In this document: positions 1 to 9,332 of the stretch, piece by piece | How the letters are laid out: each line of letters begins with the position of its first letter | Position numbering within the stretch: position 1 is the stretch's first letter | Source: Rhodobacter sp. | GTDB taxonomy: Bacteria > Pseudomonadota > Alphaproteobacteria > Rhodobacterales > Rhodobacteraceae | DNA length: 48,652 nt | Assembly (NCBI GenBank): GCA_020251025.1 | Contig: JADCDI010000099.1 | Coordinates: forward strand, 1-48,652 | Direction: 5' to 3' | The notes under the pieces: model-generated | Databases searched by the model: none | What the model was told of the DNA's origin: nothing | Seen by the model: the letters and a program-made list of their open reading frames with translations, nothing else | Translations under genes and position numbers: made by a program

Positions 1-240
1 ACGCCTCATCGGGCGGGATCAGGAAACGCATCGCGTTTCCCCGCCCGCGCGGGACAGTGCCCTGCAGACCGGCAGGTCCGGGAGACACAGAGGCCAGCGC
101 CCGACCCGGCGGGTGCAAAGCGCCCGCCGGGGGCAGGGCGGGCGCTGGCCGGGGGCTTTGGCCCCCGGCCGGTCCTGATCCCGGCGTGGTACTGTGGCAG
201 GGGCGATGCCCCCTGCCATTGAAGCGTTGATGGTGCCTTC
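1..240. repeat. Hairpin-rich intergenic repeat, copy A
   Basis: This block returns as two further direct copies at 48220-48441 and 48442-48652. It is packed with inverted repeats: GGAAACGC (22-29) with GCGTTTCC (33-40); a perfect 12-bp pair GGCCAGCGCCCG (92-103) with CGGGCGCTGGCC (139-150); a perfect 10-bp pair GGCCGGGGGC (147-156) with GCCCCCGGCC (161-170), loop TTTG; and TGGCAGGGG (195-203) with CCCCTGCCA (210-218). The copies keep these pairings while other bases differ. No convincing reading frame runs through it. It resembles a dispersed intergenic repeat such as a REP/BIME-type or small non-autonomous element. The family is not one I can name. Confidence 0.85.
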
Positions 241-496
241 GCCGTTCCGGGCGGCGGAGGATACGCCCGCAATCGCACCGGGCCCGGATGATGCCCGTCG
301 TGGCGGATTCCCCCCACTGTGCCCGGATCATCACAAACAATGCCGCAGTCGCTTGCATGGTTCTGCATCCTGCGGCGGGCCGGTCTTGGGGCCAACCGGG
401 CCGGCCTTGCATTTTCTGCTTGAAAAAACCGCCCCGACGGCGCAAATCGCGCCGGTGCCCGCGCCACCTCGCGGGCGGAACGCTGTTGGAGAGACT

Positions 497-715
497 ATGG
501 CCAAGGAAGACACGCTCGAATTTCCCGGTGTCGTCAAGGAGCTCCTGCCGAACGCGACATTCCGGGTCGAGCTGGACAACGGCCACGAGTTGATCGCGAC
601 AATGGCGGGCAAGATGCGCAAGAACCGGATCCGCGTCCTGGCAGGCGACAAGGTGCAGGTCGAAATGACGCCCTACGACCTGTCCAAGGGCCGCATCAAC
701 TACCGCTTCAAGTAA
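497..715 (+). CDS. infA: Translation initiation factor IF-1
   Basis: The product is a 72-residue single OB-fold (S1-like) protein, the universal length of IF-1. It binds the ribosomal A site of the 30S subunit during initiation. The sequence begins [13 protein letters not shown] and contains the conserved core [22 protein letters not shown]. The frame stays open upstream, but only the ATG at 497 gives the family length; a GGAGAG sequence (488-493) lies just before it. The stop at 715 is followed at once by the GTG of maf, so the genes are probably co-transcribed and translationally coupled. Confidence 0.97.
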   Translation: MAKEDTLEFPGVVKELLPNATFRVELDNGHELIATMAGKMRKNRIRVLAGDKVQVEMTPYDLSKGRINYRFK

Positions 716-1297
716 GTGCGGCTGATCCTTGGCTCTGCCAGCCCGCGCCGGCGTGATCTGCTGGCCCAGATTGGCCTGACCCCCGACGCCGTGATCCCCC
801 CCGAAATCGACGAAACCCCGCGAAAGGGCGAGTTGCCCCGCCCCTGTTGCGCGCGCCTTGCGCGGGAAAAGGCGGCGGCGGTGCCGGTCGCCGGCCCGGA
901 TGATGTCGTGCTCTGTGCCGATACGGTCGTGGCGCTGGGCCGCCGCATCCTGGGCAAGCCGGCGGATGCCGGCGAGGCGGCGGCATTCCTGACCGCGCTG
1001 GGCGGGCGGCGGCATCAGGTGATCACCGCCGTCGCCGTCCGCCGCGGCGACCGGGTCTGGTTGCGCGAGTCGGTCAGTGCGGTGAAGATGAAGCGCCTGT
1101 CGGACGCAGAGCTGAACAGCTACCTCGACAGTGGGGAATGGATGGGCAAGGCCGGCGGCTATGCCATTCAGGGCCGGGCAGGGGCGTTCATCCCCTGGAT
1201 CAGCGGGTCCTTCACCGGCATCGTCGGCCTGCCGCTGGCCGAGACGGCCGCCCTTTTGGCGGCAGCGGGCTGTCCGCTGTATCGGAGTGCCGCATGA
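716..1297 (+). CDS. maf: Maf family nucleoside triphosphate pyrophosphatase
   Basis: A 193-residue Maf/HAM1-fold protein that hydrolyses non-canonical or regulatory nucleoside triphosphates to monophosphates. The family N-terminal motif SASPRR is at residues 7-12. The catalytic DTVV motif is at 69-72, and the conserved [10 protein letters not shown] block is near residue 150. It starts at a GTG directly after the infA stop. Its stop overlaps the ATG of the RNase E/G gene (ATGA, 1294-1297), typical of one operon. Confidence 0.95.
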   Translation: MRLILGSASPRRRDLLAQIGLTPDAVIPPEIDETPRKGELPRPCCARLAREKAAAVPVAGPDDVVLCADTVVALGRRILGKPADAGEAAAFLTALGGRRHQVITAVAVRRGDRVWLRESVSAVKMKRLSDAELNSYLDSGEWMGKAGGYAIQGRAGAFIPWISGSFTGIVGLPLAETAALLAAAGCPLYRSAA

Positions 1298-2337
1298 AAG
1301 GCCGCGTCATTGCCCTGGACACCTTGCGTGGCCGACAGGCCGCCGCCCTGATCGTGGACGGGCGGCTGGAGGATTTCCTGATCGATCCGCCCGACAATGC
1401 GCCAGTTCCGGGGGCGATCTATCGCGGCATCGTCGAACGCCCGATGAAGGGGCAGGGCGGTGTCTTCGTGAAGCTTCCCGATGGGGCCAGCGGCTTTCTG
1501 CGTCAGGTCTCGGGCCTGGTTCCCGGCCGCCCCGTGCTGGTGCAGGTCAGCGGCGCGGCAGAGCCGGGCAAGGCCGTGCCGCTGACAGCGCGGCTGCTGT
1601 TCAAAAGCCGCTACGCGATCCTGACCCCCGATGCACCGGGCCTGAATGTGTCGCGCCGCATCCGCGACGCGGCGGTGCGGGCCGAACTGGATGATCTTGC
1701 GTCCGGGGCGATGGCCGGGGCCGCCCCCGGTCTGGGGCTGATCCTGCGGTCGGCCTGCGCCGGGGCGGACCCCGAAGCGGTGACCCGGGACATCGCGCTG
1801 ATGCGCGGTCTTGCCGGGGCGGTGCTGTCGGATCTGGCCGGCGGCCCGGAACTGCTGGTGGACGGTCCCGGGGCGCAGGAAACGGCCTGGCGCGACTGGG
1901 CCGACCCGCCGCCGGATGAGGTGGCAAAGGGCGAGGGAACCTTTGACGCCCTTGGCGTGGACGGGTTCCTGGCTGACGTATTGTCTCCGCGCGTGCCCCT
2001 GCCCGGCGGCGGACATATGATGGTGGAGCCGACCCGCGCCCTCATCGCGGTGGATGTGAACACCGGCCCCGATACCTCTCCTGCTGCCGGTCTCAAGGCC
2101 AATATCGCCGCCGCACGGGACCTGCCGCGCCAGCTGCGCCTGCGCGGCCTGGGCGGGCAGGTGGTGGTGGACTTTGCCCCGGTTCCGAAAAAGGAACGCG
2201 CCCTGCTGGAACAGGTGCTGCGCGCGGCCTTCAAGGCGGACGGCGCGGAAAGCAGCCTGTCGGGCTGGACGACGCTGGGGCTGTACGAACTGGTGCGCAA
2301 ACGCGACCGGCGACCCCTGGCCGAAGAACTGGCGTGA
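1294..2337 (+). CDS. Short ribonuclease E/G family protein
   Basis: A 347-residue endoribonuclease of the RNase E/G family, which processes rRNA and decays mRNA. An S1-like segment (about residues 40-75) precedes the catalytic DNase I-like domain. The two metal-binding aspartates are visible as D254 in AVDVNTG and D293 in VVVDFAP. The protein ends soon after the catalytic domain. The CPxC zinc-link motif and the scaffold of RNase E are absent, so the canonical zinc-linked dimer may not form. It is shorter than typical RNase G. It overlaps maf by ATGA. yacG, which I recall as a common next gene in relatives, is not found before the tRNA. Confidence 0.88.
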   Translation: MKGRVIALDTLRGRQAAALIVDGRLEDFLIDPPDNAPVPGAIYRGIVERPMKGQGGVFVKLPDGASGFLRQVSGLVPGRPVLVQVSGAAEPGKAVPLTARLLFKSRYAILTPDAPGLNVSRRIRDAAVRAELDDLASGAMAGAAPGLGLILRSACAGADPEAVTRDIALMRGLAGAVLSDLAGGPELLVDGPGAQETAWRDWADPPPDEVAKGEGTFDALGVDGFLADVLSPRVPLPGGGHMMVEPTRALIAVDVNTGPDTSPAAGLKANIAAARDLPRQLRLRGLGGQVVVDFAPVPKKERALLEQVLRAAFKADGAESSLSGWTTLGLYELVRKRDRRPLAEELA

Positions 2338-2392
2338 GCCGGACCGATCTGCCGAAAGCCGCAGGTTACCTGCTTGGGGCCTCGTCAGGACC

Positions 2393-2468
<76 letters not shown>

Positions 2469-3023
2469 GCTCGGCAAACGATTGATCTTCTGACGTTTCC
2501 CCCGCCGGTACGGGAAGGGCCATCAGTACATTGTTATCAAGGCCTTATGCCCCACCCCCCATCTAGACCATCGTTCGCGGCCAGTAAAGGGATCATCTCG
2601 CCCCTGCATTCATTTCTGAACGGCAGACGGCACGCTGGGTGGCGCATCCTTACGCCCGGTTTCAATCGGGCGCGCAGGACCGAAGGAAGTCACAAGGCAG
2701 GTCCGGGACATCGAAGGTGGACGCAGGGCGGATCAGCAGCCATGACGGCACGACGTCGATCACTGCCGGGCGGGTGACAGGCAATTGGGCGGGACAAGCG
2801 ACGGGACCGACGCCTTCATCAACCCGACAAGGGGCCGCATCGTCTATCCCAGGCCCCGCCGCGTGAATGTCGGTTTCCCGCCGCTGATGGTCCGCGGCGT
2901 GGATGCGGTGGCGATGGCGCGCGGCAGCCCCCGTCCGGCACCGGTCAGGATGTGGCTTGCCGGCAAACGGAAAGAACACGCCCGCCGCACGGCATGCGAT
3001 GCCGCAGAACAGGAATTTCGCGT
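2469..3023. other. About 550 bp without a convincing gene
   Basis: Several short overlapping open frames exist on both strands here, but none has a good start, ribosome site or recognisable family. The stretch leads straight into the decayed ilvH, so it may be remnant sequence. The part next to 2469 must also contain the tRNA-Val promoter, reading leftwards. Confidence 0.5.
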
Positions 3024-3480
3024 GCCCCCCTGAGCATCAGGAAAGCCTCGTCCAGCCATTCGGCCTGTGACCTGCGCGAGCCGGATGCGCCGGTGAATGA
3101 AACCCATACGCTGGCGGTGCCGGTGGACAAGGAAAGCGGCATGCTGGCCCGCGTGACCGGGCTGTTTTCGGGGCGGGGCCGTAACATCGAAAGCCTGACT
3201 GTGGCCGGGGTGGACCATCAGGGGCACCGCAGCCGGATCACCGTGGTCACCACCGGCACGCCGCAGGTGATCTGGCAGATCAAGGCGCAGCTTGCGCGCA
3301 TGGCGCTGCGCCTGGCCGGGATTTTCCGGGCCAATGTGGTGGATTCGACCCTGGAAAGCTTTGTCTTCGAAATGACCGGCACGCCGGAAAAGATAGATGC
3401 CTTTGCCGAACTGATGCGCCCCCCCGGGCCTGCGCTGGCTTGCGCGGACCGGTGTGGCGGCCCTGGCGCGCGGGGCCTGA
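3024..3480 (+). pseudogene. Decayed acetolactate synthase small subunit (ilvH remnant)
   Basis: The frame matches rhodobacterial IlvH, the regulatory ACT-domain subunit of acetohydroxyacid synthase in branched-chain amino acid synthesis. Recognisable blocks are SHSACDLREPDA, ETHTLAV, GLFSGRGRNIESLTVAGVDH and GIFRANVVDSTLESFVFEM. About 40 residues between the two halves are missing: the join at about 3300 fuses the end of the ACT domain to the C-terminal domain in frame. Near 3437-3445 the frame shifts, and the ancestral tail (ARTGVAALARGA) continues in another frame to a TGA at 3478-3480. No credible start with a ribosome site precedes the match. The functional ilvH must lie elsewhere. Confidence 0.85.
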
Positions 3481-3516
3481 CAGGGCCTGCGGGGCACCCC
3501 CCGGCCCGGACGGGCG

Positions 3517-3975
3517 TTACTGTTTCAGCAGTTCGGCAAGCCGCCGGGCATCGGTTTCGGACAGGGTTTCGGCGGCGGGGTCGCCCGCGCTGCTGCGGCG
3601 GCGCAGGTAAAGCGCCGCGATCAGCCCGCCCGCACCCAGCATGGCGGGGCCGGCCAGCCACAAAAGCAGGTTCGATCCGCGGGCGGTGGGATTGAGCAGC
3701 ACATATTCGCCATAGCGGGCCACGATGAAATCGATCACCTCTTCATCGCTGTCCCCTGCAACCAGCCGTTCACGCAGCACAAGCCGCAGGTCACGCGCCA
3801 CATCGGCATGGGATTCGTCGATGCTTTCATTGCGGCACACAGGGCAGCGCAGCCCCTGGGACAGCGCGCGCGCCCGCGCTTCCAGCGCCGGATCCGCCAG
3901 GACCTCGTCCGGCTGCACCGCCCCCGCAGGGACAGCCGCCAGCAGCACCAGTGCCAGCAGACCGGCGCGGATCAT
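3517..3975 (-). CDS. ccmH: Cytochrome c maturation protein CcmH (Ccl2/CycL)
   Basis: A 152-residue membrane-anchored thiol-disulfide component of System I cytochrome c biogenesis. It keeps apocytochrome CXXCH cysteines reduced for haem ligation. It has an N-terminal signal segment (1-19), the redox motif LRCPVC (cysteines 44 and 47), and a transmembrane helix at about 102-122 followed by RRR. Its ATG overlaps the ccmF stop (3972-3975), so it is translated with the haem lyase. The pair matches the ccl1-ccl2 arrangement of Rhodobacter capsulatus. Confidence 0.95.
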   Translation of the reverse strand: MIRAGLLALVLLAAVPAGAVQPDEVLADPALEARARALSQGLRCPVCRNESIDESHADVARDLRLVLRERLVAGDSDEEVIDFIVARYGEYVLLNPTARGSNLLLWLAGPAMLGAGGLIAALYLRRRSSAGDPAAETLSETDARRLAELLKQ

Positions 3976-5945
3976 TCGGCCGCCACCGCGCCCGGGGCCT
4001 TGCGCCGCGCGCCGGCGGCCACACGGAAACGCCGGTCAGACAGGCTGAGCCCGCCGCCCAGGGCCATCAGAAAGCAGCCGATCCAGATGAAATTGACGAA
4101 AGGTTCAATATAGCTGCGCACCGCCCAGCCGCCCGCCGCCTGTTCATCACCGATCACCAGATAGATATCGCGCAGCAGCGAATGGTCGATCCCGGCCTCG
4201 GTCGTGGGCATCCGGGCCACGGGATACATGCGCTTTTCCGGGCGCAGGATCGCAATCTCCTGCCCGTCACGCTGCAGGACAAGCTCTGCCTGCGTGGCCA
4301 TGTAGTTCGGGCCGGGCACATCGCGCACATCGCGCAACTGCACGACATAGGGGCCCAGCGGATAGGTTTCGCCGATCCGGACCACGCGGATATCCTCGGT
4401 CTTCCAGGCGGTGACGGCGGCCACGGCAAAGACGGTAACGCCAAAGCCGATATGCGCCGCAGCCTTGCCCCAGTCAGACCGGGGCAGCCGCGTGAGCCGT
4501 GCCGGCCGCAAGGCCAGCGGCCCCCGGCCGGCGCGCTGCCACAGGTCCGCCAGCGCCCCGAGCACCACCCAGGCCGCCAGAACCAGGCCGACGGGGCCAA
4601 GGATGCTGCGCTGGGTTTGCACCGTCCAGGCAAGGGCACCCAGCGCCATCGACAGCACCAGCACACCTGCCAGCGGCTGCGCCGCCCGCGTCAGGTCGCC
4701 GCGTTTCCACGGCAGGACCGATCCGACCGGCAGCAGCACGGCAAGCGCCACGACAAAGGGCGTAAAGGCCATGTTGAAGAAGGGCGGCCCAACCGACAGC
4801 TTGCGCGCAAAGACCAGTTCGGCGACCAGCGGCCAGACCGTGCCGACAAAGACGACAAAGGCCGAGACGGCCAGCAGCAGGTTGTTGGCCACCAGGGCAC
4901 TTTCCCGGCTGACCGGGGCAAAGACGCCCGAAGCCTCCATCGCGGCGGCGCGGGCGGCATAAAGCATCAGCGCCCCTCCCATGAACAGGCCCAGGATCAG
5001 CAGGATGAACACCCCGCGTTCGGGATCGTTGGCAAAGGCGTGAACACTGGTGATCACGCCCGAGCGCACGATGAAGGTGCCGATCAGCGAAAAACCGAAG
5101 GCCAGGATTGCCAGCAGGATCGTCCAGCTTTTCAGCGCCTCGCGCTTTTCCACCACGATCGCCGAATGCAGCAGGGCGGCGGCAAAAAGCCAGGGCATGA
5201 AAGAGGCATTCTCGACCGGGTCCCAGAACCAGAAGCCGCCCCAGCCAAGTTCGTAATAGGCCCACCATGACCCAAGGGCGATGCCGATGGTCAGAAAGAC
5301 CCAGGCGACCAGCGTCCAGGGGCGCACCCAGCGGCCCCAGGCGGCATCGACGCGCCCTTCGATCAGGGCGGCGACAGCAAAGGAAAACGCCATGCTGAGC
5401 CCGACGTAGCCGAGGTAGAGAAACGGCGGATGAAAGGCCAGGCCCGGGTCCTGCAGCAGCGGGTTCAGATCCCGCCCGTTCATCGGCGGAATGGCCAGCC
5501 TCAGGAACGGGTTCGAGGTGAACAGCAGGAAGGCCAGAAAGGCCACCCCGATCATCCCCTGCACGGCCAGCACACGGGCACGCAAGGACGGCGGCAGATT
5601 GCCGCCGAACCAGGCCACGCAGGCCCCGTACAGCGCCAGGATCAGCACCCAAAGCAGAAGCGAGCCCTCGTGGTTCCCCCAGACGCCGGAAATCTTGTAG
5701 ATCAACGGCTTGAGCGTGTGCGAGTTCTGCACGACCAGCCGCAGCGAAAAGTCGGAAGTCACAAAGGCATAGGTCAGCGCGGCAAAGGAAAACCCGATCA
5801 GCAGGACCTGGGTCGTGGCCGCCGGTTCAGCGACCGACATCCACGTGCCCCAGCGCCGCTGCGCCCCGATCAGCGGCACGACCGACTGGATCAGCGCGAC
5901 CGCAAGGGCCAGCACCAAGGCGAAATGTCCCAGCTCCACGATCAT
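3972..5945 (-). CDS. ccmF: Cytochrome c haem lyase subunit CcmF (Ccl1)
   Basis: A 657-residue polytopic inner-membrane protein that forms the haem lyase with CcmH. It receives haem from CcmE and attaches it to apocytochrome c in the periplasm. The family motif WGNHEGS is at 89-95, the periplasmic haem-contact motif FHPP is at 171-174, and the tryptophan-rich WWD segment (GGFWFWDPVEN) is around 227-246. Length is normal. No ccmE or ccmABCDG is adjacent, so the rest of the system must be encoded elsewhere. The gene upstream on this strand is tRNA-Asn. Confidence 0.96.
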   Translation of the reverse strand: MIVELGHFALVLALAVALIQSVVPLIGAQRRWGTWMSVAEPAATTQVLLIGFSFAALTYAFVTSDFSLRLVVQNSHTLKPLIYKISGVWGNHEGSLLLWVLILALYGACVAWFGGNLPPSLRARVLAVQGMIGVAFLAFLLFTSNPFLRLAIPPMNGRDLNPLLQDPGLAFHPPFLYLGYVGLSMAFSFAVAALIEGRVDAAWGRWVRPWTLVAWVFLTIGIALGSWWAYYELGWGGFWFWDPVENASFMPWLFAAALLHSAIVVEKREALKSWTILLAILAFGFSLIGTFIVRSGVITSVHAFANDPERGVFILLILGLFMGGALMLYAARAAAMEASGVFAPVSRESALVANNLLLAVSAFVVFVGTVWPLVAELVFARKLSVGPPFFNMAFTPFVVALAVLLPVGSVLPWKRGDLTRAAQPLAGVLVLSMALGALAWTVQTQRSILGPVGLVLAAWVVLGALADLWQRAGRGPLALRPARLTRLPRSDWGKAAAHIGFGVTVFAVAAVTAWKTEDIRVVRIGETYPLGPYVVQLRDVRDVPGPNYMATQAELVLQRDGQEIAILRPEKRMYPVARMPTTEAGIDHSLLRDIYLVIGDEQAAGGWAVRSYIEPFVNFIWIGCFLMALGGGLSLSDRRFRVAAGARRKAPGAVAAE

Positions 5946-6283
5946 GCGGCGTCACCCCCCAGTACGACGGTATCAGCCTATGCCGAAACCGGGATCAGTC
6001 CAATGGGGATGCGCGCCAATGCCGCGGCAGTCTTCCGCCGCTGGCCGGACGGCCTGCGGTGAAGTGCCAGCCTCACCACGCTCAGACACCACCGGACCTT
6101 GGCCACACGGGCGGTGGCCTGCTTTCGCACCGGTTTGCCACCAAACCTGTTCCATGGGCCTTTCGCCATATCGGGACAGGTGGCCTGTTCCGTGCCCGCC
6201 GGCAGCAAGCATCCCAAGACCCGACTTTCCGGAATGGCAGGCACTTGGAATGTCAGGAAAACTCTCGCATTCCGTGATTTTCT
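5946..6283. other. Gene-free gap between ccmF and tRNA-Asn
   Basis: About 340 bp without a convincing coding frame. It must hold the leader and promoter of the ccmF-ccmH operon and the 3' region of the tRNA-Asn transcript. I see no strong hairpin or known motif. The absence of ccmE here is noted. Confidence 0.5.
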
Positions 6284-6358
6284 TGGCTCCGGCGGTAGGG
6301 ATCGAACCTACGGCCAATTGATTAACAGTCAACTGCTCTACCGCTGAGCTACGCCGGA
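6284..6358 (-). tRNA. tRNA-Asn (GUU anticodon)
   Basis: The minus strand folds as a standard cloverleaf. The acceptor stem pairs TCCGGCG with CGCCGGA. The D arm is GCTC/GAGC, the anticodon loop CTGTTAA gives GTT (asparagine), and the T arm GTAGG/CCTAC carries loop TTCGATC. The discriminator is G and the CCA is encoded at 6284-6286. Confidence 0.97.
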
Positions 6359-6413
6359 ATGCCCCGGCTCCTATAGCAAGGCGGGTGGGGGGCGTCCAGA
6401 GACAAAAGCAGGC

Positions 6414-7313
6414 TCAGGGCGGCTTTGCATGCACCAGCCGGAATTCTGCGGCGGGCGATAGGGCGGCATCGCTTTCGACGATGTTTCTCTGTGCAAGATC
6501 AATCAGATGCGCAAGGACATTGCGCTCGGCTGCCTTGAGCAGACCGGCAGGCAGACCGCTGTAGATCGTCTTGACCAGCCGCGCGGGCGTGGCCGGCGCG
6601 GCGTGCAGGGCGGCCAGGATTTCGCTCTCGCGCCGGCTGCGATGTGCGGCAAGCCCGGCAAGGCGGGCCGCCGGGTCGGTGACGGGCGCACCATGTCCGG
6701 GCAGGAAGGTGGTCCAGGGCTGGCTGGCAAGGCGGGCAAGGCTGCGCCGGTAGGCCCCCATGTCGCCTTCGGGCGGCGAGACGAGCGAGGTTGACCATGC
6801 CATCACGTGATCGCCCGAAAAGCCAAGCATGCCCCAGCGAAAGCACAGATGTCCGCCGAGGTGGCCGGGGGTGTGGATCGCCGTCAGCGACCATCCGGCA
6901 CCTGCCACGGTCTCGCCGTCGGACAGGCGGATGTCGGGGCGGAAGCCATGGTCAAGGCCTTCGCCCCCGGTTCCGCCGCCGGCCAACTTCGCCATGGCGG
7001 GCGTCATGTCGTCGCGCGCTGTTCCGAAGGCCAGCACCGGTGCCCCGGTTGCCCGCGCCAGCGCCGGGGCAAGGGCCGAGTGATCGGCATGGGCGTGGGT
7101 GACAAGGATATGGCTGACCCGTTCGCTGCGCCCCAGGGCGGCCAGAATCGCCGCCAGATGCGCCCCGTCGGCAGGGCCGGGATCGATCACCGCCACAGCG
7201 CCCCGGCCGACAATCCAGGTGTTGGTGCCGCGTTCGGTCATCACAGAGGGGTTGGGTGCCCGGACAAGCCGCAGGTCGGGGTTCAGACGCGCAGGCATGT
7301 CGTGACGGGGCAT
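6414..7313 (-). CDS. MBL-fold metallo-hydrolase (LACTB2-like)
   Basis: A 299-residue metallo-beta-lactamase-fold hydrolase. The metal-binding signature THAHADHS is present, with further ligand histidines in HTPGH and in PGHGAP, and an aspartate in SGDHV. The C-terminal region with YSGLPAGLLKAAERNVLAHL resembles the winged-helix tail of LACTB2-type proteins. The substrate is unknown; relatives include nucleases and thioesterases. The ATG at 7313 is chosen because GGAAAG lies just upstream. The longer frame to 7370 would overlap the divergent kinase start. Confidence 0.85.
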   Translation of the reverse strand: MPRHDMPARLNPDLRLVRAPNPSVMTERGTNTWIVGRGAVAVIDPGPADGAHLAAILAALGRSERVSHILVTHAHADHSALAPALARATGAPVLAFGTARDDMTPAMAKLAGGGTGGEGLDHGFRPDIRLSDGETVAGAGWSLTAIHTPGHLGGHLCFRWGMLGFSGDHVMAWSTSLVSPPEGDMGAYRRSLARLASQPWTTFLPGHGAPVTDPAARLAGLAAHRSRRESEILAALHAAPATPARLVKTIYSGLPAGLLKAAERNVLAHLIDLAQRNIVESDAALSPAAEFRLVHAKPP

Positions 7314-7353
7314 CGGCTTTCTTTCCGCAGGTTCCGCCGCTAGGATCGCGGGC

Positions 7354-8670
7354 ATGTCCGCATTCTTCAAACCGCTTCTGCCACGAGGGCTTTACGGGCG
7401 CGCCGCGCTGATCCTGATTGTTCCCATCGTAGCGATCCAGCTTGTGGTGTCACTTGCCTTTATCCAGCGCCATTTTGAAGGCGTCACGCGCCAGATGACC
7501 CAAAGTCTGGTCATCCAGATCATGTTCGTTCTGGATGAAGCCGATCGGGGCGGATCGCTGGCCGAGGCCAGGGCGCGGGCCTGGGGGATTGCGCGCGCGC
7601 TGGACATGACGCTGGAGCTTCCCGCCATATGGCCGGACCTGACAGACCGGCGAAGAGCCTACGATCTGTCCGGGCGGGTGGTGATCGAAACGCTGCGCCA
7701 GGGCCTGCCGGACCTGCGATCTGTCGATCTGCTGTCCGACAGCGGGGATGTGCGCATGCTGTTGCAGACAGATGCGGGCCCGATGTCGCTTTCGGTGTCG
7801 CGGCGGCGGGTTTCGGCGTCAAACCCGCATCAGCTTCTGGTGTGGATGATACTGACGTCGGTGCTGATGACGGTGATTTCCTATGTCTTCCTGCGCAACC
7901 AGTTGCGCCCCATCAAGCGGCTTGCGGATGCCGCCGAGGCTTTCGGCAAGGGGCGGTCGGTGGCCTACCGGCCGCGCGGCGCGCTGGAGGTGCGTGCGGC
8001 GGGGGCCGCATTTCTTGACATGCGCAGCCGGATCGAACGGCAGATGGAACAGCGCACGCTGATGCTGTCGGGTGTCAGCCATGATCTGCGCACGCCGATG
8101 ACCCGCCTCAGGCTCAGCCTGTCCCTGATGCCGCAGGATGACGAGGTCAGGGCAGCCCTGCGCGATGTTGCGGATATGGAGCGGCTGGTCGACGAATTCC
8201 TGTCCTTTGCCCGCGGCGTTGCCATGGAAACCCCCGTGGCAACCGATCCGGTCGCGCTGGTGGCCCGGGTTGCCGAAAACGCCCGCCGGTCGGGCGGGTC
8301 AGTCAGCCTGCACAGCGATGGCGAGGGCACGGCCCTGTTGCGCCCCGATGCGGTGACGCGGGCGGTCGAGAACCTGATCGGAAATGCCCTGCGCTATGGG
8401 ACAAGATGCGAGGTCAGCGTGACCGTGACCGAGCGCAGCATCCGGATCTGCATCGAGGACGATGGTCCGGGCATCCCCGGCGAGCGGCGGGAGGAGGCGA
8501 TGCGTCCCTTCACAAGGCTGGACGAGGCGCGCAACCCCAACCGGGGCGGGGGCGTGGGGCTGGGTCTGTCCATCGCCGCCGACGTGGCGCGCAGCCATGG
8601 CGGCACGCTGACCCTGGCGGACTCGGCCCGCCTCGGCGGGCTGAAGGCAGAGATCATCCTGGCCCGCTGA
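7354..8670 (+). CDS. Orphan sensor histidine kinase (EnvZ-like)
   Basis: A 438-residue inner-membrane kinase. Transmembrane helices are at about 17-37 and 161-180 and flank a periplasmic sensor of some 120 residues. A HAMP region follows, then the phosphoacceptor motif GVSHDLRTP with His243, the N box ENLIGNALRYG, and ATP-lid motifs EDDGPGIP and GVGLGLSI. The layout matches the EnvZ/OmpR-associated class. No response regulator gene is in the window, so the partner is unknown. It is divergent from the MBL hydrolase, with only 40 bp between the starts. Confidence 0.92.
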   Translation: MSAFFKPLLPRGLYGRAALILIVPIVAIQLVVSLAFIQRHFEGVTRQMTQSLVIQIMFVLDEADRGGSLAEARARAWGIARALDMTLELPAIWPDLTDRRRAYDLSGRVVIETLRQGLPDLRSVDLLSDSGDVRMLLQTDAGPMSLSVSRRRVSASNPHQLLVWMILTSVLMTVISYVFLRNQLRPIKRLADAAEAFGKGRSVAYRPRGALEVRAAGAAFLDMRSRIERQMEQRTLMLSGVSHDLRTPMTRLRLSLSLMPQDDEVRAALRDVADMERLVDEFLSFARGVAMETPVATDPVALVARVAENARRSGGSVSLHSDGEGTALLRPDAVTRAVENLIGNALRYGTRCEVSVTVTERSIRICIEDDGPGIPGERREEAMRPFTRLDEARNPNRGGGVGLGLSIAADVARSHGGTLTLADSARLGGLKAEIILAR

Positions 8671-8675
8671 CCCGG

Positions 8676-9332
8676 TCAGGCGGCGGGCGAAACCGGGCGG
8701 CCCAGCGGGTCGAGGATGCGGCCCCCCGCAGCGCGGGCATCTTCGGGCTGGTGCGTTACCAGAACTGCGGGAATCCGCTCGGCCCGGATCAGGTCCAGAA
8801 CGAAGGTACGGATGCGGCCGCGCATGTCGGCATCAAGGCGCGAGAACGGCTCGTCCAGCAGCAGCGCCCCGGGTTCGGCCAGCAGGGTGCGCATCAGGGC
8901 CACCCGCGCCCGCTCGCCGCCCGACAGGGTGGCGGGATCGCGGTCTGCGAACCCCGCCAGACCGGCCTTTGCCAGGGCCGCCCCGACGGCTGCACGGCGC
9001 GCCTTGCGCCCGCGCAGCGCGGCGGGCAGCGCAAAAGCCAGATTGCCGCCGACCGACAGATGCGGGAACAGCACATCGTCCTGAAACAGCAGCCCCACCC
9101 CGCGCGCGCGTGTCGGCAGGCCGGTCAGGTCGCGCCCGTTCAGCGTCAGCCTGCCCGAGAGGTCAAAGTCCGGGCCAAGCGTGCCGATGATCGCGGCCAG
9201 GGCCGTTGATTTTCCGGACCCCGACGGGCCCATGATCGTCAGCACCTCGCCCGGTTTCACCACGGCATCGAGGGCGACGATCAGCTTGCCTTTGGCGCGC
9301 ACCTCCAGCCGGTCAAGCACAAGCCCGCTCAT
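8676..9332 (-). CDS. ABC transporter ATPase (YnjD-like)
   Basis: A 218-residue ABC ATPase energising the importer encoded upstream. The Walker A motif GPSGSGKST is at 35-43, the Q loop is LLFQDD, the signature LSGGE is at 136-140, Walker B LLLDEP is at 157-162, and the switch His is in LVTHQ. Its ATG overlaps the permease stop (9329-9332). Order and similarity to E. coli ynjBCD support a YnjD assignment. The E. coli ligand is not firmly established, so I leave the substrate open. Confidence 0.9.
   Translation of the reverse strand: MSGLVLDRLEVRAKGKLIVALDAVVKPGEVLTIMGPSGSGKSTALAAIIGTLGPDFDLSGRLTLNGRDLTGLPTRARGVGLLFQDDVLFPHLSVGGNLAFALPAALRGRKARRAAVGAALAKAGLAGFADRDPATLSGGERARVALMRTLLAEPGALLLDEPFSRLDADMRGRIRTFVLDLIRAERIPAVLVTHQPEDARAAGGRILDPLGRPVSPAA

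Noticed and set aside
2547-3033. Small plus-strand genes in the gap after tRNA-Val
   Set aside because: Starts are poor (one is TTG), frames overlap each other, and no product is recognisable.
6284-6413. Integration site at tRNA-Asn
   Set aside because: No integrase, no direct repeat of the tRNA 3' end and no island-like gene content nearby.
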